Shown piece after piece: positions 18,627-28,863 of a stretch of DNA of 64,000 bases. The stretch is from Nitratidesulfovibrio termitidis HI1 (lineage in GTDB: Bacteria; Desulfobacterota; Desulfovibrionia; Desulfovibrionales; Desulfovibrionaceae): positions 3,722,404-3,786,403 of the forward strand of contig NZ_KI632512.1 in NCBI RefSeq assembly GCF_000504305.1. Reading direction: 5' to 3'. The notes beneath the pieces were generated by a model. The model worked only from the letters and a program-made list of their open reading frames with translations. It was not told where the DNA came from and ran no database searches. Positions within the stretch are counted from its first letter, which is position 1; the number at the start of each line of letters is the position of its first letter. The translations under genes and the position numbers were made by a program.

Positions 18627-18911
18627 CGGCCCTTCGGGGCGTCGGCTGTCCGATGTCCAGAAGTTGTAGACTGGTTTTCAGGACCGTGAAAGCCTGTTCA
18701 AAAAACTTTAGACTCTGGCGTGATTTTTCTAGAGATGACGGTTGGTGCGGGTTTGGCCCGTGGCGCGATTCTTCCGGCTCCCCGCGAAGGCAAGCGCCGG
18801 GTACAGGCCGTGGTATTGCATGGCGAGGGTGCGCGTGGTCGGAACGGAACGGGAATTGGTGCGTGTTGGAGCCTGCGCAGGCAGGAAAGTCCCCTCCCCC
18901 GCCGTCACTGG

Positions 18912-21050
18912 TTATACATATCCATCCTCGAGCGTGGACAAATCTCCAGTGTCCCTGCCCAGTTCCTCGCTGCGCAGCACCCGGCGCATGATCTTGCCGC
19001 TGCGGTTGCGGGGCAGTCCCTCGCGGAAGGACACCTCGCGGATTACCGCCACCGGTCCCAGTTCGCGCCGCACGTGCTCCACCAACTCGGTCGCCAGGTC
19101 GTCGGCGTTGACCATGGTGCCCAGCGGCGGGTGGTCGTCCACCAGCACCACGAAGGCCTTGGCCACCTCGCCGCGCAGGGCGTCTGGCACGCCGATGACC
19201 GCGCATTCCGCCACCGAGGGGTGCGAGGCCAGCGCCGCTTCCATCTCTGCCGTGCCAATGCGGTGTCCGGCGATCAGCAGCACGTCGTCGGCCCGCCCCT
19301 GAATCCAGAAGTAGCCGTCCTCGTCGCGGCGGGCCACGTCGCCGGTGCAGTACCAGCCGGGAAAGCGTTCCCAGTACAGGCGGCGGTAGCTTTCGTCGTC
19401 GTTGTACACCCCGCAGGACATGGCGGGCCACGGGCGCTTCAGCACCAGCAGGCCGCCGCGCCCCGGTCCCACGGGCTGGCCGTGCTCGTCCACCACGTCG
19501 GCCTCGATGCCGGGCAGTGGCCGGGTGACCGAGCCCGGCTTCAGCAGCGACACGGGCAGCGGGCTGAGCATGATCATGCCGGTTTCCGTCTGCCACCAGG
19601 TGTCCAGCACCGGGCAACGCCCGCGCCCCACGTGGCGGTGGAACCACAGCCACGCTTCCGGGCTGATGGGTTCGCCCACCGTGCCCAGCAGGCGAAGGGT
19701 GGTCAGGTCGTGCCGGGCCACGTGCTGCGCGCCGTGGCGCATCAGCATGCGCACCAGGGTGGGCGCGGTGTACAGGATGGTGATGCCCAGGCGTTCCACC
19801 ATGGACCACACCCGCCCCGGTTCGGGGTACAGGGGGTGCCCTTCGTACAGCACCGTGGTGGTGCCCGCCATCAGCGGTCCGTACACCACGTAGCTGTGCC
19901 CGGTGATCCAGCCTGGTTCCGCCGTGCACCAGAAGATGTCCGTGGGCTTCACGTCGAACACCCAGCGCATGGTGCGGTGCACCCCCACCATGTAGCCGCC
20001 GTGGGCGTGCACGTGCCCCTTGGGCTTGCCCGTGGTGCCGGAGGTGTACAGCAGGAACAGCGGGTCGGTGCTGTCCATGATCTCGGTCAGCGCCTCGTGG
20101 TGCTGCCCGCGCACGGCATCGTGGTACCAGATGTCGCGGCCCTCGGTCATGGGCGTTTCCACGTGGGCGCGGTGCACCACCACCATGTGGCGCACCCCGG
20201 CGGCAAGGTCGGGCGGCAGGGAGCGCACTGCTTCGTCGGCGATGGGTTTCAGCGGAATGACCCGGCCATTGCGATAGAAGCCGTCCACCGTGACGATGAC
20301 GGCGGGGCGGGCGTCCTCCATGCGGTCGCGCAGCGAGCGGGCGGAAAAGCCCCCGAACACCGTGGAATGCACCGCGCCGATCTTGGCGGCGGCCAGCATG
20401 GCGAACACCGTTTCCGGCAGGGGCGGCATGTAGATGATCACCCGGTCGCCCTTGCCGACGCCCAGGCCGCGCAACGCGTTGGCCAAGCGGTTCACCTCGC
20501 GGTACAGCTGATAGTAGGTGAAGCTGCGCGTGTCGCCCGATTCGCCTTCCCAGATCAGGGCCAGGCGGTTCTTGGTGCCGGTTTCGATGTGCCGGTCCAG
20601 CGCGTTGTGCACGATGTTGCAGCGCGCGCCGGTGAACCAGCGGTGGAAGGGGGCGTTGCCGCCGTCGTGCACCGCGTCCCAGCGGCGGAACCATTCCAGC
20701 TCTTCCGCCGCTTCTTCCCAGTAGCCGTCCGGGTCGGCGGCGGCGCGGGCGCGGGCGCGGGCCACGTCCTGCGGGTTGACCACGGCCCCGGCAACCACCT
20801 GCGGCAGGGGGCGGAACACGCGTTCCTCGCGCAGCAGGGCATCAATGGTGCCGCCGGTAAAGGGCAGGTCGCGCAGGGGCGGCACGGTGGCCGAAGGCAG
20901 GGCGCCATCGTCATGTGCATCGGGCGCGCCAGACACGCCAGACGCGCCGGGTGCAACGTCGGTCAGCACGTCGGGGCCGATGCCGGGCGCGGTGTGGGCC
21001 GGAGTGTCCGGCGCTGCGGAAGGCTGTGCGGGAAGTTTGCGGCGCGGCAT
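18912..21050 (-). CDS. acs: Acetyl-CoA synthetase (AMP-forming)
   Basis: A 712-residue acyl-adenylate enzyme that activates acetate to acetyl-CoA through acetyl-AMP. The adenylation motif TSGTTGKPKG, the ETGMI core, and the hinge segment YCTGDVARRDEDGYFW with GRADDVL are all present. The C-terminal PRNRSGKIMRR carries the lysine that acetylation controls in this family. It has about 50 extra disordered residues at the N-terminus. The ATG lies 2 bp after the stop of the LytTR regulator, so the two form one transcript and the regulator probably controls acetate use. In sulfate reducers Acs lets acetate be used as a carbon source. Confidence 0.95.
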   Translation of the reverse strand: MPRRKLPAQPSAAPDTPAHTAPGIGPDVLTDVAPGASGVSGAPDAHDDGALPSATVPPLRDLPFTGGTIDALLREERVFRPLPQVVAGAVVNPQDVARARARAAADPDGYWEEAAEELEWFRRWDAVHDGGNAPFHRWFTGARCNIVHNALDRHIETGTKNRLALIWEGESGDTRSFTYYQLYREVNRLANALRGLGVGKGDRVIIYMPPLPETVFAMLAAAKIGAVHSTVFGGFSARSLRDRMEDARPAVIVTVDGFYRNGRVIPLKPIADEAVRSLPPDLAAGVRHMVVVHRAHVETPMTEGRDIWYHDAVRGQHHEALTEIMDSTDPLFLLYTSGTTGKPKGHVHAHGGYMVGVHRTMRWVFDVKPTDIFWCTAEPGWITGHSYVVYGPLMAGTTTVLYEGHPLYPEPGRVWSMVERLGITILYTAPTLVRMLMRHGAQHVARHDLTTLRLLGTVGEPISPEAWLWFHRHVGRGRCPVLDTWWQTETGMIMLSPLPVSLLKPGSVTRPLPGIEADVVDEHGQPVGPGRGGLLVLKRPWPAMSCGVYNDDESYRRLYWERFPGWYCTGDVARRDEDGYFWIQGRADDVLLIAGHRIGTAEMEAALASHPSVAECAVIGVPDALRGEVAKAFVVLVDDHPPLGTMVNADDLATELVEHVRRELGPVAVIREVSFREGLPRNRSGKIMRRVLRSEELGRDTGDLSTLEDGYV

Positions 21051-21052
21051 GG

Positions 21053-22186
21053 CTAAAGCCCCAGTATCTCTTTCAGTTCGCCCAGCCGCCTGCGGCTGAT
21101 GGGCAGTTCGATGCGGGTGCGGCCCATGGTGCGCAGCATGCAGTTGCCGCCCGGCACCGAGGCGATTTCCGTCACCATGTCCAGGTTCACCAGATACTTG
21201 CGGTGCACCCGGAAGAACCGGTGCGGGCGCAGCCTGCCTTCCAGCACCTTCAGCCGGTACGAGGTCAGATACTTGTCGGTGGAGGTGTGCACGTAGCTGT
21301 AGTCCTCGTAGGCCTCCACGAAGACGATTTCGTTGTACGGCACCAGAATGGTGGTGCCGTCCTGGGTGATGGCCAGCTTGCCGATTTCCACCGGGCGGAA
21401 GCGGCTGGTGTAGTCCCAGGCCGAGCCCAGGGCCGAAAGAAAGCTGTCCTGCTCCTCGTCACCCAGCGCCAGTTGCAGGGTCTGCACCGGGGGGCCGTCT
21501 TCCGGACTGCCGGGGGCATGCCCGTCGTCGCGCCATTCCTCGTGCCAGCCGTCCTGCCAACTGCCAAGGGGTTCGATGTCGCCGGAAGCGATGGCCGCGC
21601 GCACGGCGGATGGGGGAGCGGCTGTGGCAGCGGCTGCCGGGGTATCCGGGCGGGCGGCGGTTGCCTGTACAGGCGCAACGGAATTGGCTGGCTGCGGTCG
21701 TGATGGGTGGTCCGTATCCCCTGGGGCTGGCTGCGCGGACTGGTCCTGCTGCGGTTGCTGGGCCTGATGCGGCTCGCGCCAGCGGGCCCCCGGTTCCGGG
21801 GCCAGCCGGAAGTTGGCGCGGAACTGGTCCAGCCGACCCACGGTGCGCTGAAAGCGTTCGTCCGGGCAGGGAAAGATGAGGTAGTCGGTGGCGTCCAGAT
21901 CGAAGGCCTCGAAGGCCAGCTTTTCGTCCCCGGCAATGAACACCAGCGCGGGGCGGTCGCGGCGGCCCAGCAGGCGGCGGGCCAGTTCCAGGCCCGATGT
22001 CTCGCCGCCAAGGTCCACACCAGTGAAGAACACCCCGTAGGGCAGGGCGTCGAGCAGGGCCCAGGCCTCGTCGCCGTCCACGGCCTCGCCCAGCACGCGC
22101 AGGAAGGGCACGGGCGCCAGCAGACGGCGCAGGCGTTGGCGCACTTCCGGGTCGGGGTGGGCGAGCAGGGTGTTCAGGCGTGTCAT
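21053..22186 (-). CDS. LytTR-type regulator with degenerate receiver
   Basis: A 377-residue DNA-binding protein. The N-terminal 1-125 has a receiver fold, but key positions are changed: the acidic pocket reads HPDPE, the usual Lys is F105 (LIFPCP) and the conserved Thr is A85. D58 could be the phospho-site only with a one-residue gap. A Gln/Pro-rich linker (about 135-250) leads to a LytTR domain (about 275-377) with EIVFVEAYEDYSYVHT, RVHRKYLVNLD and the final RRRLGELKEIL. It directly precedes acs with a 2-bp gap. The frame remains open far upstream, but MTRLNTLL at 22186 starts the receiver fold. Regulation by something other than phosphorylation is likely. Confidence 0.88.
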   Translation of the reverse strand: MTRLNTLLAHPDPEVRQRLRRLLAPVPFLRVLGEAVDGDEAWALLDALPYGVFFTGVDLGGETSGLELARRLLGRRDRPALVFIAGDEKLAFEAFDLDATDYLIFPCPDERFQRTVGRLDQFRANFRLAPEPGARWREPHQAQQPQQDQSAQPAPGDTDHPSRPQPANSVAPVQATAARPDTPAAAATAAPPSAVRAAIASGDIEPLGSWQDGWHEEWRDDGHAPGSPEDGPPVQTLQLALGDEEQDSFLSALGSAWDYTSRFRPVEIGKLAITQDGTTILVPYNEIVFVEAYEDYSYVHTSTDKYLTSYRLKVLEGRLRPHRFFRVHRKYLVNLDMVTEIASVPGGNCMLRTMGRTRIELPISRRRLGELKEILGL

Positions 22187-22522
22187 GTATGACCGTCGTG
22201 CCCGTCGGGCCAGTCGAGATCGTCGTGACAGGGGGAGGACCATGGGGGGCGGACCATGGGCGGCGGGGCGCAGCCGTTGTGCTGGCAGGGCCGGGGCGGA
22301 CCGCACCGGGAACGGTCCGTCGGAATCCGGCAGCGGAACCAGTCGGCAGAATCCGCTCGACATGACCGCGTCCATGCGCCCGGAACAATGCCATTCACCG
22401 TGCACTGTACATGCGCCACGGGAATCTGAAAAGGGGCGGCAGGTTGCGCAGGGAAAGGTTGTGCGAACAACCATGGAGGGGGCGCAGCATGCCCTGCGCC
22501 ATGCGGGCAGCCGCAACCGGAA

Positions 22523-22553
22523 GCGGGGGCCCCGCGTCGCACGGGGCCCCCGC
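22523..22553 (-). terminator. GC-rich hairpin after the chemoreceptor gene
   Basis: A perfect 12-bp inverted repeat (GCGGGGGCCCCG and its complement, 7-base loop) lies 130 bp past the minus-strand stop of the chemoreceptor gene. No T-run follows. The rest of 22187-22683 (500 bp) shows no gene. Confidence 0.55.
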
Positions 22554-22683
22554 AGGGGACGGGCATGGGGCGCACGGACCGTGCGCGCGGAGCGGCGGCT
22601 CCGCACCCAGGGAGGTGGACCGTTGGCGCATGGTCCGCCATGCCCGTCGGCAGTTTCTGGCTTGGCGCCAAGCCGGTGGCGTG

Positions 22684-24708
22684 TCAGTTCTGCATGGCGG
22701 CAACAATGGCCGCCAGATCGGCGCTCATGCGGCGCACGTCGTCCATGGCCGCGCCAATGCCGCGCAGGGCGGCCCCGGTTTCGTCCGCAGCCCCGCGAAT
22801 TTCGGTGGTGGAGCGGGCAATCTGCTCGCTGGCGGCGGACTGCTGTTCGCTGGCCGTGGCGATGGCCCGCACCCGGTCCGCCGTGTCGGTGGCGATGTGA
22901 TGGATGGCCGCCAAGGCCTCGCCCGCGCCGGACGCCAGTTGCGTGGCCCGTCCCACGATGGCCGTGGTTTCTTCCGTGGCGCGCACGCTGCGGCCGGAAC
23001 TTTCGCGGATGGCCCGCACGAATTCCTCTACCTCGCGGGTGGCGGTCATGGTCTTTTCGGCCAGTTTGCGCACCTCGTCGGCCACCACGGCAAATCCCCG
23101 TCCGGCGTCGCCCGCGCGGGCCGCCTCGATGGCGGCGTTGAGCGCCAGCAGGTTGGTCTGGTCCGCGATGTCGCTGATGACCCCGGCAATGCGCCCGATG
23201 CCCTCGGCCTTGCCCGCCAGGTCGCCCATTTCGTTCCGCAGGTTGCGGGCCGTCTCGTCCACCTCGGCAATGGCGGCCACGGCGCGCTGCACCACCTCGC
23301 GCCCTTCGGCGGCGCGGCGCAGGGCCTCGTCGGCGGACCCTGCGGCATCGGTGGCCCCGCGCGCCACCTCGGCCACGGTGGCGTTCATCTGCTCCACGGC
23401 CACGGAAACCTCGGCGGTGCGGGCCTGCTGCATGTCCGAGCGGCGCAGCGATTCGCGCACGCTCTCGTCCACCCGGCGCGCGGCGTCCACCACGTCGCCG
23501 CCCACCCGGCCCGCGTTGTCGGCGGCCTCGGCCAGGGCCTCGTTGCGTTCCATGACCAGGCGCTGCTGGCGGCGCAGTTCGGAAACGTCCACCAGGCAGG
23601 CCATGACCCCCAGGGGATTGCCGTCCAGATCGTGCACGGGGCAGGCGGTCATGTCCGCGCCGCGTTCGCCCTCGTCGTCCAGGGGCAGATCGGCCCGGCG
23701 CAGCCTGTTGCGGCGCAGGGCGTCGTCGCAGATGGCGGCGGCATGCGGGGTGGGCAGGGCGCGCGCGCCGGGCTGGCCCGCCAGTGATGTGCCAGAGCCG
23801 CTTCGGCCCGACAGCGCGGCCAGGGCGTCGTTGGCCCACTGCACCGTGCCGTCGGTGTTCAGGATGGCGCAGGGCACCGGCAGGCTGTGCAACACCCCCT
23901 GGGCAAAGCCGATGCGCTGGCGGATCCGGGCCACCATGGCCCGCATGACGCCCACAAGGGTGCCGACTTCACCGGAAAAGGCGCGGGCCTCGTCCTCGGT
24001 CAGATCGTCGTAGCGGCCTCCCTCCACGGCACGGGCATAGGCGGTGGCCCGGTCCAGCGGGCGCACGATGGCCCGCACGATGCACCAGCCGAGCAGCAAC
24101 AGCGCGGCCACCACGCCGCCGGATAGCAGCAGCACCCGGATCCGCCCGGCGGCCAGGTCGTGTTCGAAGCGGGCCAGGCTTTCGGCGTACGAGGCGTCGG
24201 CGTCGGTCACCAGGGCGTCGAAGTGCCTGCGCGAGGCCTCCGCCAGCGGCGTGGCCGAGGCGTGGTACTGCGGGTAGCGCAGATGCCGGTCCGTCGGGGG
24301 CAGCTGGGCCAGCCCCCGCACGAAGGTCATGCCGTCCTCCACGAACCGCATGGTGGAATCCTCGGCCTCGGCCACCTTGCGCCGGGTCTCTTCGCTGGCT
24401 GCGGCGCGGTTCAGCCCGCGGAACCCTTCGCGGATGGAGGCGGCGGTGCGTTCCAGCCCGGCCAGGTCCTTCTCCAGGTTGCTGCCCAGCATGATGTTGC
24501 GGGTAAGGCGGCTGACGTAGTTCAGATCCTTGCCGATGGACAGGGTGGCGATCTTGCCGGCCAGGCTGTGCTGGGTCACCCCGGTGAAGTCCGCGCGGAT
24601 GGCGCTCATGGCGTGCAGGGCGATGGCCGCCACCAGACCGGTGGCCACGATGCCGCAGGCGGCAAGCAGCAGGATGCGGGCGCGTACGCTGGACAGCCGG
24701 TGCGACAT
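22684..24708 (-). CDS. Methyl-accepting chemotaxis protein with PAS domain
   Basis: A 674-residue chemoreceptor. A first membrane helix (about 10-32) and a second (about 190-215) flank a periplasmic four-helix-bundle type sensor of about 155 residues. HAMP follows, then a PAS domain (about 290-400, [20 protein letters not shown]) and the long coiled-coil signalling domain. The hairpin tip reads [20 protein letters not shown], the family hallmark, which contacts CheA and CheW. The start is fixed by AAGGAGAC before the ATG at 24708, although the frame is open further upstream. It sits alone, without other chemotaxis genes. PAS may sense redox state or an internal ligand alongside the periplasmic signal. 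Confidence 0.95.
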   Translation of the reverse strand: MSHRLSSVRARILLLAACGIVATGLVAAIALHAMSAIRADFTGVTQHSLAGKIATLSIGKDLNYVSRLTRNIMLGSNLEKDLAGLERTAASIREGFRGLNRAAASEETRRKVAEAEDSTMRFVEDGMTFVRGLAQLPPTDRHLRYPQYHASATPLAEASRRHFDALVTDADASYAESLARFEHDLAAGRIRVLLLSGGVVAALLLLGWCIVRAIVRPLDRATAYARAVEGGRYDDLTEDEARAFSGEVGTLVGVMRAMVARIRQRIGFAQGVLHSLPVPCAILNTDGTVQWANDALAALSGRSGSGTSLAGQPGARALPTPHAAAICDDALRRNRLRRADLPLDDEGERGADMTACPVHDLDGNPLGVMACLVDVSELRRQQRLVMERNEALAEAADNAGRVGGDVVDAARRVDESVRESLRRSDMQQARTAEVSVAVEQMNATVAEVARGATDAAGSADEALRRAAEGREVVQRAVAAIAEVDETARNLRNEMGDLAGKAEGIGRIAGVISDIADQTNLLALNAAIEAARAGDAGRGFAVVADEVRKLAEKTMTATREVEEFVRAIRESSGRSVRATEETTAIVGRATQLASGAGEALAAIHHIATDTADRVRAIATASEQQSAASEQIARSTTEIRGAADETGAALRGIGAAMDDVRRMSADLAAIVAAMQN

Positions 24709-25006
24709 GGACGTCTCCTTGCGGAAGGGGTGCACGAATGGGCGTGATTCTTGCGGATGGGCACGAAGGACCATCCGTAGTGAGCAAGGGGCGTGCCATA
24801 CCCTTGGGGCAGGCAATGGCGCGGCATTGCGGCGTGAAGACGGGCCCCCCGCCGTGCGGAAGCCCCTTCTGCTGCCTCCTTGAGGTTGCAGCTGTTGCTT
24901 CAAGTTTGCAGTCGCTGCTTTCGGTTATCAGTGTGCAGGGAACGGTGTCTCAATGGTATTGGAGGGCGGCGGAAGGCATCGGCGCGGGCATTTGCCGCAC
25001 CACGAG

Positions 25007-25048
25007 AAAGCCCCCGCGTCGCTTCCGGAGAAGGACGGCGGGGGCTTT
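25007..25048. terminator. Bidirectional terminator after amino-acid permease
   Basis: AAAGCCCCCGC pairs with GCGGGGGCTTT over a 19-base loop region. The A-run on one side and T-run on the other allow termination in both directions. It ends the amino-acid transporter transcript on the minus strand. The spacer 24709-25006 shows no other clear feature. Confidence 0.8.
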
Positions 25049-25102
25049 GTGGGCAGCGATGGATCAGGGAAACGGGGGGCGAGGCGCGGTGCGCCCGGCG
25101 CG

Positions 25103-26893
25103 CTACATGCGCAGGCTGATCTTTTCCGGCGACAGCCTGCGTTCCAGCCGCGCCGCGAACACCGACATGGAGTAGCAGCAGATGAAGTAGAGGAAGGCCA
25201 CCGTGCCGTAGATCTCCATGGGGTGGACCATCAGGCGGTTGTTGATGCCCTGGGCCACGAAGGTCAGTTCCAGCACGCCCAGCACGAAGGCCAGCGAGGT
25301 GTCCTTGAAGATGGCGATGAACTGGCCCACGATGGCGGGAATCATCTGCTTCAGGGCCTGGGGCAGCACGATCTTGCGCATGGCCTGCAGGTAGGTGAGG
25401 CCCGTGGAATAGGCCGCTTCCAGCTGGCCGGCGGGGATGTTCTGGATGCCGGTGCGCACGATTTCGGCGATGTAGGCGCCGGTAAAGGCCGTCAGCGCCC
25501 ACGTGGCCGACCAGAACACGTTCAGCGTGGTGCCGAACATGACCGGGATGAAGAAGTACACCCAGAAGATGACGATGATCAGCGGGTTGCCGCGAATCAG
25601 TTCGATGTACAGCAGGCAGGGGATGCGGAACACCCGGTTGGACGACGAGCGCCCCACGCCCACGGCAAGCCCGATGAGAAAGCTGACCGAAATGGCGATG
25701 ACGGCCATCAGCAGCGAATAGGCAAGGCCGCCAAGGCCCAGGAACATTTCATCCGAACGCCCGTTGGGAAAGTGCCAGATGAGCAGGGAACGCAGGTTCT
25801 CGAACACCACGTGCCACTGGAAACCCAGCAGTCCCTTGCCCACCGAATAGAACAGCCCGGCCAGCAACGCCACGAACAGCCCCTTGCCCGCCAGCACGGC
25901 GGCGCGGGCGGCGTGCCCGCCAAGCTGGTGCAGCATGGCCGCCAGCGGGGTGTAGGTGGTCTGGGCGGCGGAGCGGCGGCGGGCCCGCAGGGCGCGGGTG
26001 ACGGGCCGGATGAACAGGCGGCGAAGCAGCCCCAAGGGCGCCAGCAGCGCGCCCACCGCCAGCACCGGCACCGAGCGGCTGGGGGCGGTGTCGAGCCGCA
26101 TGCGGCCGTTCACCCCGTTGAGGATGAACGAGATGATCAGCGACAGCGAAAGATACAGCACCGTGGCGGCGCTGGTGGCCTCGAAGCCCTTGAAGGTCAG
26201 CGATTCCACCTGCTGGGCATGCCAGGTAAGTTCCGCCACGCCCACCACCATGGCCAGCGACGAGTTCTTCATGTTGTTCAGGAACTCGCTGCCCAGCGGC
26301 GGAATGATGGCCCGGAACGCCAGCGGCAGGATGATGGTGCGCAGCACCTGGAAATAGGACAGGCCCGAGGAGTAGGCCGCTTCCAGCAGCCCCTTGGGGA
26401 TGGACTGGAGCCCGGCGCGGATCACCTCGGCCATGAACGAGGCGGTGTAGATGGACAGGCCGATGGTGGCGCACCAGAACTCGAACTGGATGGAGAACAG
26501 CGCCTCGCGCGCGTTGTCGGGCAGAATGGCCGGAAAGGCGAAGTACCAGAAGAACAGCTGGATGAGCAGCGGCGTGTTGCGGAAGAATTCGATGACGCAG
26601 GTGGCCGTGGCCCGCAGCGGGCGGAACAGCGAAAGCCGCGCGAGGCCCAGCATGGTGCCCAGCAGCAGCGCAAGGGCGGAGCTGATCAGCGAGATGCGCA
26701 CCGTGTTGGCGAGGCCCTTCAGGATTTCCGCGCCCATGACCACGCCGTAGGTCTCGTTGCGCGTGAAGAGCATGCTCCACTTGAATTCGTAGCCGAAGTC
26801 GAAGACCCAGCCGCAGTAGTAGATGGCGAACGCCGCCAGCGAGATGAGGACTGCGTTCTGGACCCAGGTCTTTTCCAGCCAGTATCGGATCAT
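25103..26893 (-). CDS. Amino-acid ABC transporter, fused double permease
   Basis: A 596-residue membrane protein that carries two complete HisM-type permease domains in one chain (about 55-280 and 365-590). Each has its own EAA loop: LEAAYSSGLSYFQVLRTIILP in the first half, and the matching AAYSTGLTYLQAMRKIVLP in the second. In GltJ/GltK-type systems these are usually separate proteins that pair up. A basic linker of about 60 residues joins them. The ATG at 26893 opens MIRYWLEKTW and keeps the first helix; the upstream open frame is Pro/Ala/Arg-rich and not membrane-like. It is the last gene of the transporter operon. Confidence 0.92.
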   Translation of the reverse strand: MIRYWLEKTWVQNAVLISLAAFAIYYCGWVFDFGYEFKWSMLFTRNETYGVVMGAEILKGLANTVRISLISSALALLLGTMLGLARLSLFRPLRATATCVIEFFRNTPLLIQLFFWYFAFPAILPDNAREALFSIQFEFWCATIGLSIYTASFMAEVIRAGLQSIPKGLLEAAYSSGLSYFQVLRTIILPLAFRAIIPPLGSEFLNNMKNSSLAMVVGVAELTWHAQQVESLTFKGFEATSAATVLYLSLSLIISFILNGVNGRMRLDTAPSRSVPVLAVGALLAPLGLLRRLFIRPVTRALRARRRSAAQTTYTPLAAMLHQLGGHAARAAVLAGKGLFVALLAGLFYSVGKGLLGFQWHVVFENLRSLLIWHFPNGRSDEMFLGLGGLAYSLLMAVIAISVSFLIGLAVGVGRSSSNRVFRIPCLLYIELIRGNPLIIVIFWVYFFIPVMFGTTLNVFWSATWALTAFTGAYIAEIVRTGIQNIPAGQLEAAYSTGLTYLQAMRKIVLPQALKQMIPAIVGQFIAIFKDTSLAFVLGVLELTFVAQGINNRLMVHPMEIYGTVAFLYFICCYSMSVFAARLERRLSPEKISLRM

Positions 26894-27033
26894 GTGCCGT
26901 TCCGGAGAGGGGCGCGCCGTGCCCCTGCGGGGTGCGGTGGCGGCGGCGCGTGCGTGGTCGTGGTGCTTGTGCGGGCGTGCGGCCGCAGGGTTGCCGCCCG
27001 TCCGCGCGCTGATGCGCGGGTCTTCAACAATAC

Positions 27034-27058
27034 GCAAGCCCGGACGGGCCGGGCTTGC
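27034..27058 (-). promoter_or_regulatory. Intercistronic hairpin between binding protein and permease
   Basis: A 10-11 bp perfect stem (GCAAGCCCGG and its complement, 5-base loop) lies 26 bp past the binding-protein stop, ahead of the permease. Such hairpins often protect the upstream mRNA or cause partial termination, giving more binding protein than permease. Confidence 0.6.
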
Positions 27059-27084
27059 GCACAATGTTCAGCAGGTGTGGTCGG

Positions 27085-27912
27085 TTAGGGCCACATTTCG
27101 ATCTGGCCGGCCAGCGGCATTTCGAACGGGGTGCCCGGGCCGTACCACTTGTTGTAGATCTTCTTGTAGGTGCCGTCCTTCCACATGTCCTGGATGGCGG
27201 CGTTCACGGCGTCACGCAGGGCGGAATCGTCCTGGGGCATGGCCATGCCGTAGGGTTCGTCGGACAGGAAGTCGCCCACCAGTTCGAACTGGCCGGGGGT
27301 CTTGGCGGCGTAGCCGACCAGGATCGAGGCGTCGGTGGACCAGCCGACCACGCGGCCGTTCTGCAGCGCCTGGAAGCACTCGGATTCCTTCTGGAAGGAG
27401 ATCACGTTGGTTTCGGCGTTGGGGTCACCCGCTTCCTTCAGGGCGCGGCGCACGTTCACTTCAGAGGTGGTGCCCTGCATGGTGGCGATCTTCTTGCCCA
27501 CCATGTCCTTCACGGACTTGAACTGGCCCTTCTTGGACAGGATCTTCTGGCCGTCGAAGAAGTAGGTCAGCGAAAAGTCGACCGACTTGTCGCGCTCGCG
27601 GGTGTGGGTCATGTTCGACACGGAAAGGTCGATCTGGCCCGACTGCACCAGGGCGATGCGGGTCTTGTTGTTGACCTGGACGCGTTCGATTTCCACGCCC
27701 ATGCGCTTGGCCACTTCGGTGGCCATGTCGTAGTCGAAGCCGCCCCATTCGCCCTTTTCATTGTAGAAGGCGCCGGGGATGGAGTCGGTCATGATGCCGA
27801 CGCGGATCTTCTTTTCCTTCTGGATGCGGTCGAAGACCGGACCGGCCATGGCCACGGAGGCCATCAGCACGGTAAGGGCCGAAGCCATTGCAAGCAGTTT
27901 GACCAAGCGCAT
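27085..27912 (-). CDS. Amino-acid ABC transporter, substrate-binding protein
   Basis: A 275-residue periplasmic binding protein of the polar amino-acid family (SBP_bac_3). The signal peptide MRLVKLLAMASALTVLMASVAMA is followed by KIRVGIMTDSIPGAFYNEKG. The ligand-binding Arg lies in NNKTRIALVQSGQIDL, the Asp in WSTDASI, and the hinge in MVGKKIATMQGTTSE. Glutamate, aspartate or glutamine is likely, but the ligand is not certain. The ATG at 27912 follows a GGAGAAGG site. An upstream in-frame extension to 28041 has no signal character. Gene order on the minus strand is ATPase, binding protein, double permease. Confidence 0.92.
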   Translation of the reverse strand: MRLVKLLAMASALTVLMASVAMAGPVFDRIQKEKKIRVGIMTDSIPGAFYNEKGEWGGFDYDMATEVAKRMGVEIERVQVNNKTRIALVQSGQIDLSVSNMTHTRERDKSVDFSLTYFFDGQKILSKKGQFKSVKDMVGKKIATMQGTTSEVNVRRALKEAGDPNAETNVISFQKESECFQALQNGRVVGWSTDASILVGYAAKTPGQFELVGDFLSDEPYGMAMPQDDSALRDAVNAAIQDMWKDGTYKKIYNKWYGPGTPFEMPLAGQIEMWP

Positions 27913-28131
27913 ATCCTTCTCCCTGTTTTGGGTTGCCCACGGCCCCCGCACATGCGGGCAGGCCCCTTGCGGGGCTGCGGCCCCTTCGGCAAAAGGGGCG
28001 GCGGGCCGACAACGGCAAGAAAGGCTCAACGGTCGGAACACGTCACGGCGGACGTGTCATGGCAATGCGTAGCGCGGAAAATCGTCTTCAAGGCTGAACA
28101 AGCCAGGGCTGCCTTCTGGTGAAAGCAGCCC

Positions 28132-28863
28132 CTAGTGCGTCAGAATCTTGCTGAGAAATTCCTTGGTGCGGTCGTGGACGGGATTGCTGAAGAACGCCTC
28201 GGGGGTGTTTTCTTCCACCATGACGCCCTGATCCATGAAGATGACCCGGTCGGCCACTTCACGGGCAAAGCCCATTTCGTGCGTCACGCAGACCATGGTC
28301 ATGCCCTCGCGGGCAAGCTGGCGCATGACGTCGAGCACCTCGTTGATCATTTCCGGGTCCAGCGCGCTGGTGGGTTCGTCGAACAGCATGATGCGCGGCT
28401 TCATGGCCAGGCCGCGCGCGATGGCCACGCGCTGCTGCTGCCCGCCGGAAAGCTGGCCGGGGTAGGCGCCCGCCTTGTCGGGAATGTTCACCTTTTCCAG
28501 CAGTTCCATGGCCGTTTTTTCGGCTTCGGCGCGGGGGGTGTTGCGCACCAGCAACGGGGCCAGGGTGATGTTTTCCAGCACGGTCATGTGCGGATACAGG
28601 TTGAACTGCTGGAAGACGAAGCCCACTTCGGCGCGCAGCATGGTGAGGTTGGTGCGCGGGTCGTTGATGTCCACGCCGTCGACGACGATGTGGCCCTTCT
28701 GGATGGGCTCCAGCTTGTTGATGCAGCGGATCAGCGTGCTCTTGCCGGACCCGCTGGGTCCGCAGATGACGACAACCTCGCCCTGCTTGATTTCAAGGGT
28801 GATATCCTGCAGCACATGCAGTCCGCTGGCGTACCACTTGTGCACATGGTCGAATTTGATCAC
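28132..28863 (-). CDS. Amino-acid ABC transporter ATP-binding protein (GlnQ-like)
   Basis: A 243-residue ABC ATPase of the polar amino-acid group. Walker [11 protein letters not shown]-loop [11 protein letters not shown], signature [16 protein letters not shown], Walker [15 protein letters not shown] and switch CVTHEMGFA are all intact. The first possible start is a GTG at 28911. The GTG at 28863 is preferred, as it lies six bases after GGAG and begins [11 protein letters not shown], matching the usual GlnQ start and length. It is first in its operon. The 218-bp gap to the binding-protein gene contains two small GC-rich hairpins near 27962-27998. Confidence 0.93.
   Translation of the reverse strand: MIKFDHVHKWYASGLHVLQDITLEIKQGEVVVICGPSGSGKSTLIRCINKLEPIQKGHIVVDGVDINDPRTNLTMLRAEVGFVFQQFNLYPHMTVLENITLAPLLVRNTPRAEAEKTAMELLEKVNIPDKAGAYPGQLSGGQQQRVAIARGLAMKPRIMLFDEPTSALDPEMINEVLDVMRQLAREGMTMVCVTHEMGFAREVADRVIFMDQGVMVEENTPEAFFSNPVHDRTKEFLSKILTH

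Noticed and set aside
22187-23839. Long minus-strand open frame upstream of the LytTR gene and inside the chemoreceptor gene
   Set aside because: It is Arg/Gly/Pro-rich, runs antiphase to a clear chemoreceptor and only reflects high GC; the LytTR protein begins at 22186.
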